Shown: positions 52,367 through 63,603, counted from the first letter of the stretch. The stretch: DNA of 64,000 nt from Cupriavidus basilensis (GCF_000876015.1 NZ_BBQM01000004.1:1-64000); one strand, 5' to 3'. Program-made: numbers and translations. The notes: generated from the sequence alone by a model not told the origin.

Positions 52367-53456
52367 CTCGGGTTTCCTTGGTGTGGCCGGCCGCGGCCGC
52401 GGCGCCCGCCGCGCCGGGCGCGGACTGGGCGTGCGCGGCGACGGCGCGGCGAATCTTGTCGATCAGGCCCGCGTCGATCACGGGCAGGGTGGGGACGACC
52501 CAGATCCGCGGATCGAGCGGGTCGCTCAGGCGCTCGCATTTTACGGCATCCTTCTCGGTGATCAGGATGGCGTCGGCGGCGCGCGCGACGGGATCGTCGG
52601 CGAACGGGTCTTCGGCGAAGTCGTAGTGGTCCGGCAGCGGCATGGTGTCGGGCTGCAGGCCGGCGCCGCGCAGGCTGGCGAAGAAGCGCTCGGGGTTGCC
52701 GATGCCGGCCGCGGCCAGCACGCGCTGCCCGGCGAACGCCGACAGCGGCCTGGCCAGGGCAGGGTCGGCCAGTTGCCAGGCGTCCTGCAGTTCCAGGCGC
52801 ATGCCGTAGACGTCCGGCCGCGCGGGGCTGGCGTGGAAGTCCGGGTCGTTGATGAGGGTGGCGTCGCGCTGGCGCGAGAGCGGCTCGCGCAGCGGGCCGG
52901 CCGGCAGCAGGAAGCCGTTGCCGCCCATGCGCGTGTCGAACATCACGATCTCGAAGTCGCGCTGGAGCTTGTAGTGCTGCAGGCCGTCGTCGAGCAGCAG
53001 CACGTTGACGCCGGGGTGCGACACCAGCATGGTCTGCGCGCACAGCGCGCGGTCGGGGAAGACCCACACCGGCACGTCGGCCGCGCGCGCGATCAGCAGC
53101 GGCTCGTCGCCGACGTCGCGCGCCTCCGAGGTCGGCTTGACCCGGCGCGGGTGCTTCAGCGTGACGCCATAGCCGCGCGAGACCACGCCCGGGCGCAGGC
53201 CGGCCTCGGCCAGCGCGTGCGCGAGCGCGATCACGGCCGGCGTCTTGCCGGTGCCGCCCACGGTCACGTTGCCCACCACCACCACCGGCATCGGTAGCCG
53301 CGTGGACTTGTACCAGCCGCGCCGGTAGGCCAGCCGGCGCCAGCCGCTGACCAGGCCGAAGAGCCACGAAAGCGGCAGCATCAGCCAGGCGAACCAGCTG
53401 CGGCGCTGCCACTGGGCGGTCACGAAGTCGGCGAGGGCGTGGCGGGGAGCGGGCAT
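52347..53456 (-). CDS. lpxK: tetraacyldisaccharide 4'-kinase
   Basis: LpxK phosphorylates the lipid A precursor at the inner membrane. The P-loop is [16 protein letters not shown], preceded by an N-terminal membrane-associated helix ([19 protein letters not shown]). The [13 protein letters not shown] segment holds the catalytic Asp pair. At 369 residues it is slightly long owing to an Ala-rich C-terminal tail. Confidence 0.96.
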   Translation of the reverse strand: MPAPRHALADFVTAQWQRRSWFAWLMLPLSWLFGLVSGWRRLAYRRGWYKSTRLPMPVVVVGNVTVGGTGKTPAVIALAHALAEAGLRPGVVSRGYGVTLKHPRRVKPTSEARDVGDEPLLIARAADVPVWVFPDRALCAQTMLVSHPGVNVLLLDDGLQHYKLQRDFEIVMFDTRMGGNGFLLPAGPLREPLSRQRDATLINDPDFHASPARPDVYGMRLELQDAWQLADPALARPLSAFAGQRVLAAAGIGNPERFFASLRGAGLQPDTMPLPDHYDFAEDPFADDPVARAADAILITEKDAVKCERLSDPLDPRIWVVPTLPVIDAGLIDKIRRAVAAHAQSAPGAAGAAAAAGHTKETRDGQPAA

Positions 53457-53711
53457 GGGCGTCGGGGGAGGGTCTGGGGAAGCGTCGGAGGGGGGCGTCA
53501 GGAAAGCGTCAGGAAAGCGGCGGACGGTGGCGAAGGATACGGGAGCGCGCCGGGAACGGCGCGCAACGAGCGGGGCAACTGCCGCGGCCGGCCGGTGCGG
53601 GCCGGGCGCGGCGAGGCCGCCTTATCCGATCATTATGGGCACCTTCCGGCGCCCGCGGCAAGCCGGGGCTGGCCCGGGCCGCCGTGCGCCGCGGCGAGCT
53701 CCGGCGTCGCC

Positions 53712-54140
53712 TCAGCGCGCCTGCGAGCTCTGCGTGGCGAAGGTCAGGCGCGGCAGGCCGGCCAGGCGCGCCGCTTCCATCACGTTGATGACCGACTGGT
53801 GGCTGGCCTGCGCGTCGGCGTTGACGATCAGCACGGGCGGCTGGCCCTCGCCGCCGCCGGCCACCTCGCGCAGGCGCGCGGCCAGGCTGGTCACGTCCTG
53901 CTGCTCCATGACCTGCTTGTTGACGGCGTAGACGCCCTTGGCCGAGACCGACACCACGATCTCGCCCGGGCGCTGCTGGGCCTTCTCGGCGTCGGCGGTC
54001 GGCAACTGGATCTGCAGCTCGGTGTAGCGCGAATACGTGGTCGTGATCATCAGGAAGATCAGGATCACGAGCAGCACGTCGATCAGCGGGATCAGGTTGA
54101 TCTCCGGCTCTTCGCGTCGCTGGCGGGAACGGAAGTGCAT
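53712..54140 (-). CDS. exbD: biopolymer transport protein ExbD/TolR
   Basis: This 142-residue protein has one N-terminal transmembrane helix carrying the conserved acidic residue in INLIPLIDVLLVILIFLM and a periplasmic domain. With ExbB it converts proton-motive force into mechanical energy for TonB- or Tol-type transport. It starts 8 bp after exbB. The gap to lpxK (53457-53711) shows no gene. Confidence 0.94.
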   Translation of the reverse strand: MHFRSRQRREEPEINLIPLIDVLLVILIFLMITTTYSRYTELQIQLPTADAEKAQQRPGEIVVSVSAKGVYAVNKQVMEQQDVTSLAARLREVAGGGEGQPPVLIVNADAQASHQSVINVMEAARLAGLPRLTFATQSSQAR

Positions 54141-54148
54141 GGCGGGCG

Positions 54149-54769
54149 TCAGGCGCGGCGCTGCGGCAGGATGGCGTCGAGGAACGCCGTGGCGCGGAAT
54201 TCCAGCTCGGCCACGTAGTCGTCCACGCGGCGGCGGAAATAGCGCCAGAAGATCAGCGCCGGAATCGCGATGATCAGGCCGAAGGCGGTGTTGTACAGCG
54301 CCACCGAGATGCCGTGCGCGAGCTGCTCGGGGCTGGCGCCGGCGCCGCCCTGGCTGCCGAAGATCTCGATCATGCCGATCACCGTGCCCAGCAGGCCCAT
54401 CAGCGGCGCCACCGAGGCGATGGTGCCGAGCGCGTTGAGATAGCGCTCCAGCTCGTGCGCCACCGCGCGGCCGGCTTCTTCGACCACTTCCTTGGCGGCG
54501 TCGCGCGAGGTGTGGGGCTGCAGCACGACGTGGCGCAGGCCGGCCGCCAGCACGCGGCCCAGCGGCGAGTTCTGCTCCAGGGTGCTCACCACCTCGGGCG
54601 TGGCGCGGCGCTGGTGCGCCACCGTCAGCGCTTCCTCGTACAGCTTGGGCGGCAGCACCTTGCTGCGCTTGAGGCTCAGGAAGCGCTCGACGATCAGCGC
54701 CAGGGCGATGACCGAGGCGATCAGCAAGGGCCAGATCGGCCAGCCGGCCGCTTGAATGATGGAAAACAC
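54149..54769 (-). CDS. exbB: biopolymer transport protein ExbB/MotA/TolQ
   Basis: This 206-residue protein has three transmembrane helices: WPIWPLLIASVIALALIVERF, then the long IASVAPLMGLLGTVIGMIEIF and ALYNTAFGLIIAIPALIFW pair that forms the proton channel with ExbD. The GTG at 54769 (protein begins FSIIQAAG) is chosen because the usual ExbB N-terminus starts there; an upstream ATG at 54940 would add unrelated Arg-rich sequence that runs into the first repeat unit. Confidence 0.9.
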   Translation of the reverse strand: MFSIIQAAGWPIWPLLIASVIALALIVERFLSLKRSKVLPPKLYEEALTVAHQRRATPEVVSTLEQNSPLGRVLAAGLRHVVLQPHTSRDAAKEVVEEAGRAVAHELERYLNALGTIASVAPLMGLLGTVIGMIEIFGSQGGAGASPEQLAHGISVALYNTAFGLIIAIPALIFWRYFRRRVDDYVAELEFRATAFLDAILPQRRA

Positions 54770-54933
54770 GTGGAACCCCGAAATTCGACGGCTTGTCTGC
54801 ACGCCAGCCGCCGCAGCCGCACGCGCGCTGGCTCTGTATTGAAAAATCAGGCGCCACTCTAACCCGCGGCATGGCGGCGCGGCAAGACGCCATGCCGCGG
54901 TGTCTCGGCGGCGCATCGCCGCGCCGCGCGGGA

Positions 54934-55046
54934 TGTCCACACAGGACAGGGACAGCGTTGTGGATGGATTGTGGACAGCTATCTGACAAGCCGGTCAACG
55001 TCTTGATTCGAAAGGGAAAACAATCGCCAGCCTAAAAAACGGGCAG
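54934..55046 (+). repeat. 113-nt iterated non-coding unit, copy 1
   Basis: The first of four units aligning without gaps. It begins TGTCCACA, has GTTGTGG at columns 24-30 and TTGTGGACA at 36-44, TTGATT at 70-75, and ends AAAAAACGGGCAG at 101-113. Confidence 0.7.
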
Positions 55047-55107
55047 CGCGCCTGTGACGCCGGCGACCCGCCGGCGCCGCGCCGGCACGCGCGGCCAGGT
55101 TTCGGGC

Positions 55108-55220
55108 TGTCCACATAAAGGCAGGACAGTGTTGTGGAGCGGTTGTGGACAGTTGCCTGAAAACACAGCTAAGTCATTGATTCGGCAGCGGCTTCCCGTG
55201 GCTGCTCAAAAAACGGGCAG
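55108..55220 (+). repeat. 113-nt iterated non-coding unit, copy 2
   Basis: Gap-free with copy 1, sharing TGTCCACA, GTTGTGG, TTGTGGACA, TTGATT and AAAAAACGGGCAG at the same columns, plus TAAGTCATTGAT (63-74) shared with copy 3. Confidence 0.7.
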
Positions 55221-55290
55221 AGAGAGCCCGGCAGCACTTGGGCGCGCCGTCAGGGGGAGGAATCCGAAAAACTTCCGCCATGTCGACCGC

Positions 55291-55403
55291 TTTCCACATT
55301 CGTCCGGGACAGTCTTGTGGACGGGTTGTGGACAACTGCCGGAGAAGCGAGCTAAGTCATTGATAACAAAGGCCGGAATCCGGCATGCCCAAAAAATGGG
55401 CAG
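55291..55403 (+). repeat. 113-nt iterated non-coding unit, copy 3
   Basis: Gap-free with copies 1 and 2: TTGTGGACA at 36-44, GCTAAGTCATTGAT at 61-74 and AAAAAATGGGCAG at 101-113; the first word is TTTCCACAT. Confidence 0.7.
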
Positions 55404-55551
55404 CAGCCGGGCAGGCCGGTTTCCGGGGTGCCCGGCGCGATTCCGAGTGAATATGGTTTATGCACCACTTTTGATGGTCTTTACATCGTGTTTACGGTTT
55501 ACCCACAGCCGGCGGACGGGCGGCCGCCAATCTATCCACAGGCACGGGCCG

Positions 55552-55664
55552 TCCGGCAAGGTTGTCCAGAGTTCCTGTGGATAACTTTGTGAACAAGCCG
55601 GGGGCGCAGCCGGTAAGTCGTTGACGCATAAGGGGTTTGCTTACATTGCTCAAAAAATAAGACA
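55552..55664 (+). repeat. 113-nt iterated non-coding unit, copy 4 (most diverged)
   Basis: The columns still align: TTGTGAACA at 36-44, TAAGTCGTTGA at 63-73 and AAAAAATAAGACAG at the end. This copy contains an exact DnaA-box match where the others have a TTGTGG word. Confidence 0.55.
55576..55584 (-). promoter_or_regulatory. consensus DnaA box
   Basis: TGTGGATAA is the complement of TTATCCACA, an exact DnaA-box match. One-mismatch boxes lie nearby at 55499-55507 (TTACCCACA) and 55532-55540 (CTATCCACA). A role in DnaA binding is an inference. Confidence 0.45.
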
Positions 55665-55803
55665 GCAGAAACTACATAAGAATCAAAGGCTTGTGTCAAG
55701 TCATGCGGCTTTGCGGGTCGACGGGCCGCCCCCCGCCAAGAGACTTGACAGAGCGGTTATGCTGTGGACATGTCAATTCCACGCCGCATGCCCGGCTGCG
55801 CCC

Positions 55804-57189
55804 ATGTCTGAATCGCTGAACTTTTCGCGTGAATCCCAGCCTGCGGCGCCCGCGGGCGGCCGCGAAGCCATCCCCGTCGGCGAGCTCAACCACGCCATTT
55901 CCCAGGTGCTCGAACGCAATTTCCCGCTGCTCTGGGTAAGGGGAGAAATCTCCAATTTCACCCGCGCCGCCAGCGGGCACTGGTACTTTTCGCTCAAGGA
56001 TGCGCGCGCGCAGATCCGCTGCGTGATGTTCCGCGGGCGCAACCAGCATGTCGGGTTCGTGCCGCGCGAGGGCGAGGCGGTGGAAGTCCGGGCGCTGGTG
56101 TCGATGTACGAGGCGCGCGGCGAGCTGCAGCTCGGCGTGGAAGCCATGCGCCGCGCGGGCCTCGGCAATCTCTACGAAGCCTTCCTGCGCCTGAAGGAGA
56201 AACTCGCGCAGGCCGGCCTGTTCGCGCCCGAGCGCAAGCGCCCGGTGCCGGCCCATCCGCGCGCCATCGGCGTGGTGACGTCGCTGCAGGCCGCCGCGCT
56301 GCGCGACGTGCTCAGCACCCTGCGCCGGCGCGCGCCGCACGTGCCGGTGGTGGTCTATCCGGTGCCGGTGCAGGGCGCGGGCGCCGCCGAGAAGATCGCC
56401 GCGATGATCGACACCGCCAGCGCGCGCAACGAATGCGACGTGCTGATCCTGTGCCGCGGCGGCGGCAGCATCGAAGACCTGTGGTCGTTCAACGAGGAAT
56501 GCGTGGCGCAGGCCATCGCGCGCTGCGCCGTGCCGCTGGTGTCGGGCGTGGGCCACGAGACCGATTTCACCATCGCCGATTTCGTCGCCGACGTGCGCGC
56601 GCCCACCCCCACCGGCGCCGCCGAGCTGGTCAGCCCCGACCGCGCCCACATGCTGATGCAGGCCCTGCGCGCGCGCAACGCGCTGGCCCAGTGCATGCAG
56701 CGCCAGCTCGACCGCCGCGCCCAGGGCCTGGACTGGCTGGCGCGCCGCCTGCGCAGCCCGCAGGCGCAGTTGCAGGAGCGCCGCCTGCAGGTCGACAACC
56801 TGATGCGGCACCTGCGCAGCGCGCTGCGCGACACCGTGGCCGCGCGCCGCCACCAGCAGCAGGTGCTGGCCATGCGCTGGGCCGCCGGCCGCCCCGACCT
56901 GGCGGCGGCCCAGGCCGAACTGCGCCGCGTCGCGCTGCGCATGGGCGATGCCGCGCGCCGCCAGCACGAGCGCGCCGGGCAGCGCTGGCAGCGCGCCGCC
57001 GGCGCGCTGGAACTGCTGGCGCCGCAGCGCACGCTCGAGCGCGGCTACGCCGTGCTGCTCGACCAGCGCGGCCACGCGCTGCGCTCGCCGGCCGAGCTGC
57101 GCGCCGGCACCACCATCGAGATCCACCTGGCCGAAGGCGTGGCCGACGCCGGCATCGCCAGCGTCCAGCCGCGCCTGGGCGAGGTGTAG
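55804..57189 (+). CDS. xseA: exodeoxyribonuclease VII large subunit
   Basis: XseA forms the nuclease that degrades single-stranded DNA together with XseB. The N-terminal OB fold ([23 protein letters not shown]-like) is followed by the catalytic domain ([52 protein letters not shown]) and a helical C-terminal region. The start at 55804 (461 aa) agrees with the family; the frame upstream reaches into repeat copy 4. xseB is not adjacent. Confidence 0.95.
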   Translation: MSESLNFSRESQPAAPAGGREAIPVGELNHAISQVLERNFPLLWVRGEISNFTRAASGHWYFSLKDARAQIRCVMFRGRNQHVGFVPREGEAVEVRALVSMYEARGELQLGVEAMRRAGLGNLYEAFLRLKEKLAQAGLFAPERKRPVPAHPRAIGVVTSLQAAALRDVLSTLRRRAPHVPVVVYPVPVQGAGAAEKIAAMIDTASARNECDVLILCRGGGSIEDLWSFNEECVAQAIARCAVPLVSGVGHETDFTIADFVADVRAPTPTGAAELVSPDRAHMLMQALRARNALAQCMQRQLDRRAQGLDWLARRLRSPQAQLQERRLQVDNLMRHLRSALRDTVAARRHQQQVLAMRWAAGRPDLAAAQAELRRVALRMGDAARRQHERAGQRWQRAAGALELLAPQRTLERGYAVLLDQRGHALRSPAELRAGTTIEIHLAEGVADAGIASVQPRLGEV

Positions 57190-57290
57190 CGCGGGCGGGC
57201 CGCGGCGGCCTTCGCGGGCGTCGGCGGCCCACCGACAGCGAACGCATATCGATGAACCTAATATGTTCGAGGGGGCTTTGTTTCCCGCGT

Positions 57291-57319
57291 TTGCGCGGGT
57301 CTGGCAAGTCCCCTACAAT
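57291..57319 (+). promoter_or_regulatory. probable sigma-70 promoter of sodB
   Basis: TTGCGC (57291-57296) and TACAAT (57314-57319) are 17 bp apart, 38 bp before the sodB ATG. A small CCCGCG/CGCGGG inverted repeat (57284-57299) covers the -35 box. Confidence 0.55.
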
Positions 57320-57357
57320 CGACATCTCCCGTCCTTCAACCCCACAGAGACAAAACA

Positions 57358-57939
57358 ATGGAACATACTCTCCCCCCGCTGCCCTACGCGCATGATGCGC
57401 TCGCTCCGCACATCTCCAAGGAGACCCTGGAGTTCCATCACGACAAGCACCACCAGACCTACGTCACCAACCTGAACAACCTGATCAAGGGCACCGAGTT
57501 CGAGAACTCGACCCTCGAGGAAATCGTCAAGAAGTCCTCCGGCGGCATCTTCAACAACGCCGCCCAGGTGTGGAACCACACCTTCTACTGGGACTCGCTC
57601 AAGCCCAACGGCGGCGGCCAGCCGACCGGCGCGCTGGCGGCTGCCATCAACGCCAAGTGGGGCTCGTTCGACAAGTTCAAGGAAGAATTCACCAAGACCG
57701 CGGTCGGCACCTTCGGCTCGGGCTGGGCCTGGCTGGTCAAGAAGGCCGACGGCTCGCTGGACCTGGTCTCGACCTCCAACGCCGCCACCCCGCTGACCAC
57801 CGACGCCAAGCCGCTGCTGACCTGCGACGTGTGGGAACACGCCTACTACATCGACTACCGCAATGCCCGCCCGAAGTACGTCGAGGCATTCTGGAACGTG
57901 GTGAACTGGGACTTCGCCGGCAAGAACTTCGCGGGCTGA
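57358..57939 (+). CDS. sodB: superoxide dismutase [Fe]
   Basis: This 193-residue cytoplasmic enzyme removes superoxide. The metal ligands His27, His74, Asp157 and His161 are in place ([21 protein letters not shown]). The [13 protein letters not shown] segment with Gln70 is the iron-type signature. It has its own promoter and terminator. Confidence 0.96.
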   Translation: MEHTLPPLPYAHDALAPHISKETLEFHHDKHHQTYVTNLNNLIKGTEFENSTLEEIVKKSSGGIFNNAAQVWNHTFYWDSLKPNGGGQPTGALAAAINAKWGSFDKFKEEFTKTAVGTFGSGWAWLVKKADGSLDLVSTSNAATPLTTDAKPLLTCDVWEHAYYIDYRNARPKYVEAFWNVVNWDFAGKNFAG

Positions 57940-58030
57940 GCGCCTGCCGTGGCGTGAATCCGGACAGCGGCGCCGCGCCGGGAAAGCCCGGCCGCGCCGC
58001 CCGAAGCCCGGGTGCCGCCATGCTTCGAAA

Positions 58031-58062
58031 GAAAGCCCTCCAGTCGTGAGGGCTTTCTTTTT
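58031..58062 (+). terminator. rho-independent terminator of sodB
   Basis: A 10-bp stem (GAAAGCCCTC/GAGGGCTTTC) with a 7-base loop is followed by five T residues. Confidence 0.9.
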
Positions 58063-58080
58063 GCCTGCGCGCCGGGGACA

Positions 58081-58108
58081 AAAAAGGCCCTCGATTCCGA
58101 GGGCCTTG
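58081..58108 (-). terminator. rho-independent terminator of bdhA
   Basis: A 10-bp stem (AAGGCCCTCG/CGAGGGCCTT) with a 4-base loop is followed on the minus strand by a T-run, 21 bp after the bdhA stop. Confidence 0.9.
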
Positions 58109-58128
58109 CATCCGCGCGCATCGCCGCC

Positions 58129-58905
58129 TTACTGCGCCGTCCAGCCCCCGTCGGCCACCCAGGCCGCGCCGCGGATCTCGCTGCCGAACGGCGAGCACAG
58201 CATCAGCGCGAGGTTGCCGAGCTGCGCGGGCGTGACGAACTGGCCCGACGGCTGCTTTTCATCGAGCAGGCGCGCCTGCGCCGCGGCCGGCGTCAGGCCC
58301 TCGCGCGCGGCGAGGTCGTCGATCTGCTTCTGCACCAGCGGCGTCAGCACGAAGCCCGGGCAGATCGCGTTGCAGGTCACGCCGGTGCGCGCGGTCTCGA
58401 GCGCAGTGACCTTGGTCAGGCCGACCAGGCCGTGCTTGGCCGCCACGTAGGCGGACTTGCCGGCCGAGCCGACCAGGCCGTGCACCGAGGCGATGTTGAT
58501 GATGCGGCCCCAGTCGCGCGCGCGCATGCCGGGCAGCGCGCAGCGCGTGGTGTGGAAGCCCGAGGTCAGGTTGATGGCGATGATGTCGTCCCACTTCTGC
58601 GGCGGGAAGGCCTCGACCGGCGCGACGTGCTGGATGCCGGCGTTGTTGACGAGAATGTCCACGGCGCCGAAGCGCGCGCCGGCCGCGGCGAACATCGCCT
58701 CGATCTCGTCGGCCTTGCGCATGTCGGCCGGGTGGTGCTCGGCCTGCGCGCCGGTGGCGCGGATGGCGGCCAGGGCCGCGTCGATGTCGCCGAAGCCGTT
58801 GAGCATGATGTTGGCGCCGGCCTGCGCCAGCACCTCGGCAATGCCCAGGCCGATGCCGCTCGTCGAGCCGGTGATCAGCGCCGTCTTTCCTTTCAGGTCT
58901 GTCAT
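58129..58905 (-). CDS. bdhA: 3-hydroxybutyrate dehydrogenase
   Basis: This 258-residue SDR enzyme oxidises (R)-3-hydroxybutyrate to acetoacetate, a step in use of PHB or external hydroxybutyrate. It has TGSTSGIGLGIA, NNAGIQHVAPVEAFP, the catalytic SVHGLVGSAGKSAYVAAKHG and TPLVQKQIDD, which are diagnostic of the BdhA group. It lies 69 bp downstream of the permease gene and has its own terminator. Confidence 0.94.
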   Translation of the reverse strand: MTDLKGKTALITGSTSGIGLGIAEVLAQAGANIMLNGFGDIDAALAAIRATGAQAEHHPADMRKADEIEAMFAAAGARFGAVDILVNNAGIQHVAPVEAFPPQKWDDIIAINLTSGFHTTRCALPGMRARDWGRIINIASVHGLVGSAGKSAYVAAKHGLVGLTKVTALETARTGVTCNAICPGFVLTPLVQKQIDDLAAREGLTPAAAQARLLDEKQPSGQFVTPAQLGNLALMLCSPFGSEIRGAAWVADGGWTAQ

Positions 58906-58974
58906 GGGATTTGCGTGTATGCGTGGGGATTTCGCCCGCGCGTCATGTCCGCGCGGGCGGCTTTCGTGCCGGAC

Positions 58975-60366
58975 TCAGACCAGGCCGGTGAGATAAAAGA
59001 CCGCGATGACGAAGAATACCGCGAGCGTCTTGATGACGGTGACGGCGAAGATGTCGCGGTACGACTCGCGGTGGGTCAGTCCGGTCACGGCCAGCAGGGT
59101 GATGACGGCGCCGTTGTGCGGCAGCGTGTCCATGCCGCCGCTGGCCATCGCCACCACGCGGTGCAGCACGTCGAGCGGGATGCCGGCGGCCTGCGCGCCC
59201 TGGATGAAGGTGTCGGACATGGCGGCCAGCGCGATGCTCATGCCGCCCGAGGCCGAGCCGGTGATGCCGGCCAGCGTGCTGACCGAGACCGCGGCGTTGA
59301 CCAGCGGGTTGGGGATGCTCTTGAGCGCGTCGCTGACCACCAGGAAGCCCGGCAGCGCGGCGATCACGCCGCCGAAGCCGTATTCCGAGGCGGTGTTGAG
59401 CGAGGCCAGCAGCGCGCCGGCGACGGCGGCCTTGCTGCCTTCGGCGAAGCGCTGGCGCACGGTGCCGAACGCGGTCAGCACCACGACCACGATGCCCAGC
59501 AGCAGGGCGCCTTCGACGGCCCAGATGGCCGTGACCGAGGCGGTCGGGATCGAGACCGGCTTGGCCAGCCCCGGCAGCGAGAGCGAGCTGGTGGCGCCGT
59601 ACCATTGCGGAATCAGGCGGGTCAGCGCGAAGTTCGCCACGCCCACCAGCACCAGCGGCGCGATGGCCAGCACGGGGTTGGGCAGGTGCGTGGTGGCCAC
59701 CGGCTCCGGCTCGTTCACCAGCGAGGTGCCGTAGCCTTCGCCGCGCGCCACCGCCGCGCGGCGGCGCCATTCGAGGTACGCCAGGCCCACCGCGATGATG
59801 AACAGCGCGCCGAGCACGCCGAGCGCGGGCGCGGCCCACGCGGTGGTCTTGAAGAACGTGGTCGGGATGATGTTCTGGATCTGCGGCGTGCCGGGCAGCG
59901 AATCCATCGTGAACGAGAACGCGCCGAGCGCGATCGCGCCGGGCATCAGCCGCTTGGGAATGTTGCTCTGGCGATAGAGCTCGGCGGCGAACGGATAGAC
60001 CGCGAACACCACCACGAACAGCGACACCCCGCCGTAGGTCAGCAGCGCGCACACCGCCACGATCACGGCGTTGGCGCGCGCGCTGCCGATGTAGCGGATC
60101 GCGGCGGCGACGATCGAGCGCGAGTATCCGGACAGCTCGATGACCTTGCCGAACACCGCGCCGAGCAGGAACACGGGGAAGTACAGCTTGACGAAGCCCA
60201 CCATCTTTTCCATGAAGATGCCGGTGAAGGCGGGCGCGACCGCGGACGGATCGGTGAGCAGCACGGCGCCGAGGGCGGCCAGCGGCGCGAACAGGATGAC
60301 GCTGTAGCCCCGGTAAGCGGCGAACATCAGGAATGCAAGGGCTGCAATGACTACGACAAACGACAT
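58975..60366 (-). CDS. GntP-family permease, probable 3-hydroxybutyrate/organic acid importer
   Basis: This 463-residue inner-membrane protein has about 12-14 hydrophobic helices of the GntP/gluconate:proton symporter family (LFFPVFLLGAVFGKVIELSGYSRS-like and GITGSASGGMSIAL segments). Pairing with bdhA makes hydroxybutyrate or acetoacetate the best guess for the substrate. GGAG precedes the ATG. A sigma-54-type promoter lies upstream. Confidence 0.85.
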   Translation of the reverse strand: MSFVVVIAALAFLMFAAYRGYSVILFAPLAALGAVLLTDPSAVAPAFTGIFMEKMVGFVKLYFPVFLLGAVFGKVIELSGYSRSIVAAAIRYIGSARANAVIVAVCALLTYGGVSLFVVVFAVYPFAAELYRQSNIPKRLMPGAIALGAFSFTMDSLPGTPQIQNIIPTTFFKTTAWAAPALGVLGALFIIAVGLAYLEWRRRAAVARGEGYGTSLVNEPEPVATTHLPNPVLAIAPLVLVGVANFALTRLIPQWYGATSSLSLPGLAKPVSIPTASVTAIWAVEGALLLGIVVVVLTAFGTVRQRFAEGSKAAVAGALLASLNTASEYGFGGVIAALPGFLVVSDALKSIPNPLVNAAVSVSTLAGITGSASGGMSIALAAMSDTFIQGAQAAGIPLDVLHRVVAMASGGMDTLPHNGAVITLLAVTGLTHRESYRDIFAVTVIKTLAVFFVIAVFYLTGLV

Positions 60367-60483
60367 GAGGTCTCCGCGAGGATCTTATTGATTTGAGCGC
60401 GCGCCCACGGCCGGGAAACCGGGCGCGCGCACGGCGACGGTCCCGCCCGCGGCAAGGGCCGCGCGGCGGGCGCCGCATGCCTT

Positions 60484-60499
60484 TGCACGGACCATGCCA
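60484..60499 (-). promoter_or_regulatory. candidate sigma-54 (-24/-12) promoter for the permease-bdhA genes
   Basis: On the minus strand the sequence reads TGGCATGGTCCGTGCA. It has the invariant GG and GC dinucleotides with correct spacing and differs from TGGCAYRNNNNTTGCA at one position. It lies about 118 bp upstream of the permease ATG and faces it. Confidence 0.6.
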
Positions 60500-60589
60500 G
60501 TGCTGGAAGTGGCTGACGAGCCATAAATCCGCGGAGAAGGTGGACGGAAAGGCATAACGAAGTCTCGAATCGTAGAATCCGGAGGGCGG

Positions 60590-62260
<1,671 letters not shown>

Positions 62261-62370
62261 CGCGATCGGGGCTGGTGCCGGCCGCCCGCCGCCGCCTTGC
62301 GGAATCGTTCGCGCCGGCGCTTAAACCGTATATACTGTTTATATCGTTTTCGTTTCGTGAAAGAATCTGG

Positions 62371-62931
62371 ATGCATTCCCCCATCATCAAGGCGCCGACC
62401 GACACAACCTTCTACTTCCCCATGAGCATGGATACTCCCGGCAAGCAGGCAGCAACGTCCCCCCGCAAGGCCCGCAAGACCTCCGCCAAGGCGGCTCCGG
62501 CCGAGGCCGCGCAGGCCGCGGCAAAAGCGCCGAAGGCAGCGAAGGCCGCCAAGGTGGAGAAAGCGGAAAAAGCCGTGAAGCCGGCCAAGGCGCCGAAGGC
62601 GGCCAAGCCCGCCAAGGCACCCAAGGTCGACAGCCCGGCCAAGCCCGCCGAAGCCGCCAAGGCCCCGGCCCCGGTGGCGGCCAGGCCGGAAGAAAAGGCC
62701 CGCCGCGCGAAGAAGGAAAAAGTGGTGCGCGACAGCTTCACCATGCCGAAGTCGGAATACGGCCAGCTCGACGCGCTCAAGGAGCGCTGCCTCGGCGCCG
62801 GCGTCGCCGCCAAGAAGAGCGAGCTGCTGCGCGCGGGCCTGATCCTGCTCGCCGGCCTCGACGACCAGCAACTGCTGGCCGCGGTCGCGGGCCTGGAAGC
62901 GGTCAAGACCGGGCGTCCCGCCAAGGCCTGA
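62371..62931 (+). CDS. histone H1-like Ala/Lys/Pro-rich DNA-binding protein
   Basis: The middle of this protein is built of KAPKAAKAAK/KPAKAPK-type repeats, as in bacterial H1-like nucleoid proteins. The C-terminal 70 residues form a compact, non-repetitive domain (DSFTMPKSEYGQLDALKERC, then VAAKKSELLRAGLILLAGL) of the kind found with such tails in Burkholderiales, which could fold like a ribbon-helix-helix. The start is uncertain: ATG at 62371 (186 aa) or 62422/62428. An AT-rich tract just upstream (around 62326-62350) probably holds the promoter. Confidence 0.75.
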   Translation: MHSPIIKAPTDTTFYFPMSMDTPGKQAATSPRKARKTSAKAAPAEAAQAAAKAPKAAKAAKVEKAEKAVKPAKAPKAAKPAKAPKVDSPAKPAEAAKAPAPVAARPEEKARRAKKEKVVRDSFTMPKSEYGQLDALKERCLGAGVAAKKSELLRAGLILLAGLDDQQLLAAVAGLEAVKTGRPAKA

Positions 62932-62994
62932 TTCTCGACGCTGGCCGCCCGACGCCGGCCGCCCAAGGCCTGACCCGGCGCCGGGCGGCCGCGC

Positions 62995-63525
62995 CTACCT
63001 GACCAGCGCCAGCACGTCGCGAAAGCGCGCGTGCCGGCTGCTGCGCATCCACTCGAAGGCCGCCATCTCCACCGTCACCACGGCCGCGCCGGCCTGCCGC
63101 AGGCGCTCGGCCGCGGCGGCGTGGCTGGCCGGCTGGCGCGAGCCGGCCGCGTCGGTGACGAGGCTCACGCCGTAGCCGCGCCGCAGCAGGCCCATCGCGG
63201 TCTGCAGCACGCACACATGGGCTTCGCAGCCGGCGATCGCCACGGTCTTGCGCCCGGCGGGCAGGGCCTCGGCGAGGCCGTCCTCGCAGCCGTCGAAATG
63301 ATCCTTGGCCACGGTCAGCCCGCACAGTTGCCGGATCTCCGCGAGATTCTCGCCCAGGCTGGCCGGGCTCTGCTCGGTGCCGATCACCGGCACGCCGAGC
63401 ATGCCGGCGATGCGGGCGAGCCGCGCGCATTCCCGCAGCACGCGCTCGCCGTCATGGATGGCCGGCATCAGCCGCGCCTGCAGGTCCACCAGCACCAGCA
63501 CGGAATCTTCGGCGTTCAGCAGCAC
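62995..63525 (-). CDS. isochorismatase-family cysteine hydrolase
   Basis: This 176-residue hydrolase has the Asp/Lys/Cys triad of the family: Asp in VLVDLQARL, Lys in AKDHFDGC and Cys in GCEAHVCVLQT. It looks like the YcaC/nicotinamidase-related group; the substrate is unknown. It starts with GTG at 63525, supported by GAGGAG upstream. Confidence 0.88.
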   Translation of the reverse strand: MLLNAEDSVLVLVDLQARLMPAIHDGERVLRECARLARIAGMLGVPVIGTEQSPASLGENLAEIRQLCGLTVAKDHFDGCEDGLAEALPAGRKTVAIAGCEAHVCVLQTAMGLLRRGYGVSLVTDAAGSRQPASHAAAAERLRQAGAAVVTVEMAAFEWMRSSRHARFRDVLALVR

Positions 63526-63603
63526 GTTGGTCTCCTCGGTTTGCAGCGTTGGCTTCGGCGCGGTCCGGCCGTCATGGCCGCCCGCGGGCCCGCGCCTGCC
63601 AAT

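Noticed and set aside
55621-55803. Upstream extension of xseA
   Set aside because: The added residues have no similarity to XseA and the stretch contains the end of a repeat unit and AT-rich promoter-like DNA; the start at 55804 matches the family N-terminus.
54770-55803. CRISPR array
   Set aside because: There are only four long, diverged units with unequal spacers and no short identical repeats or cas genes.
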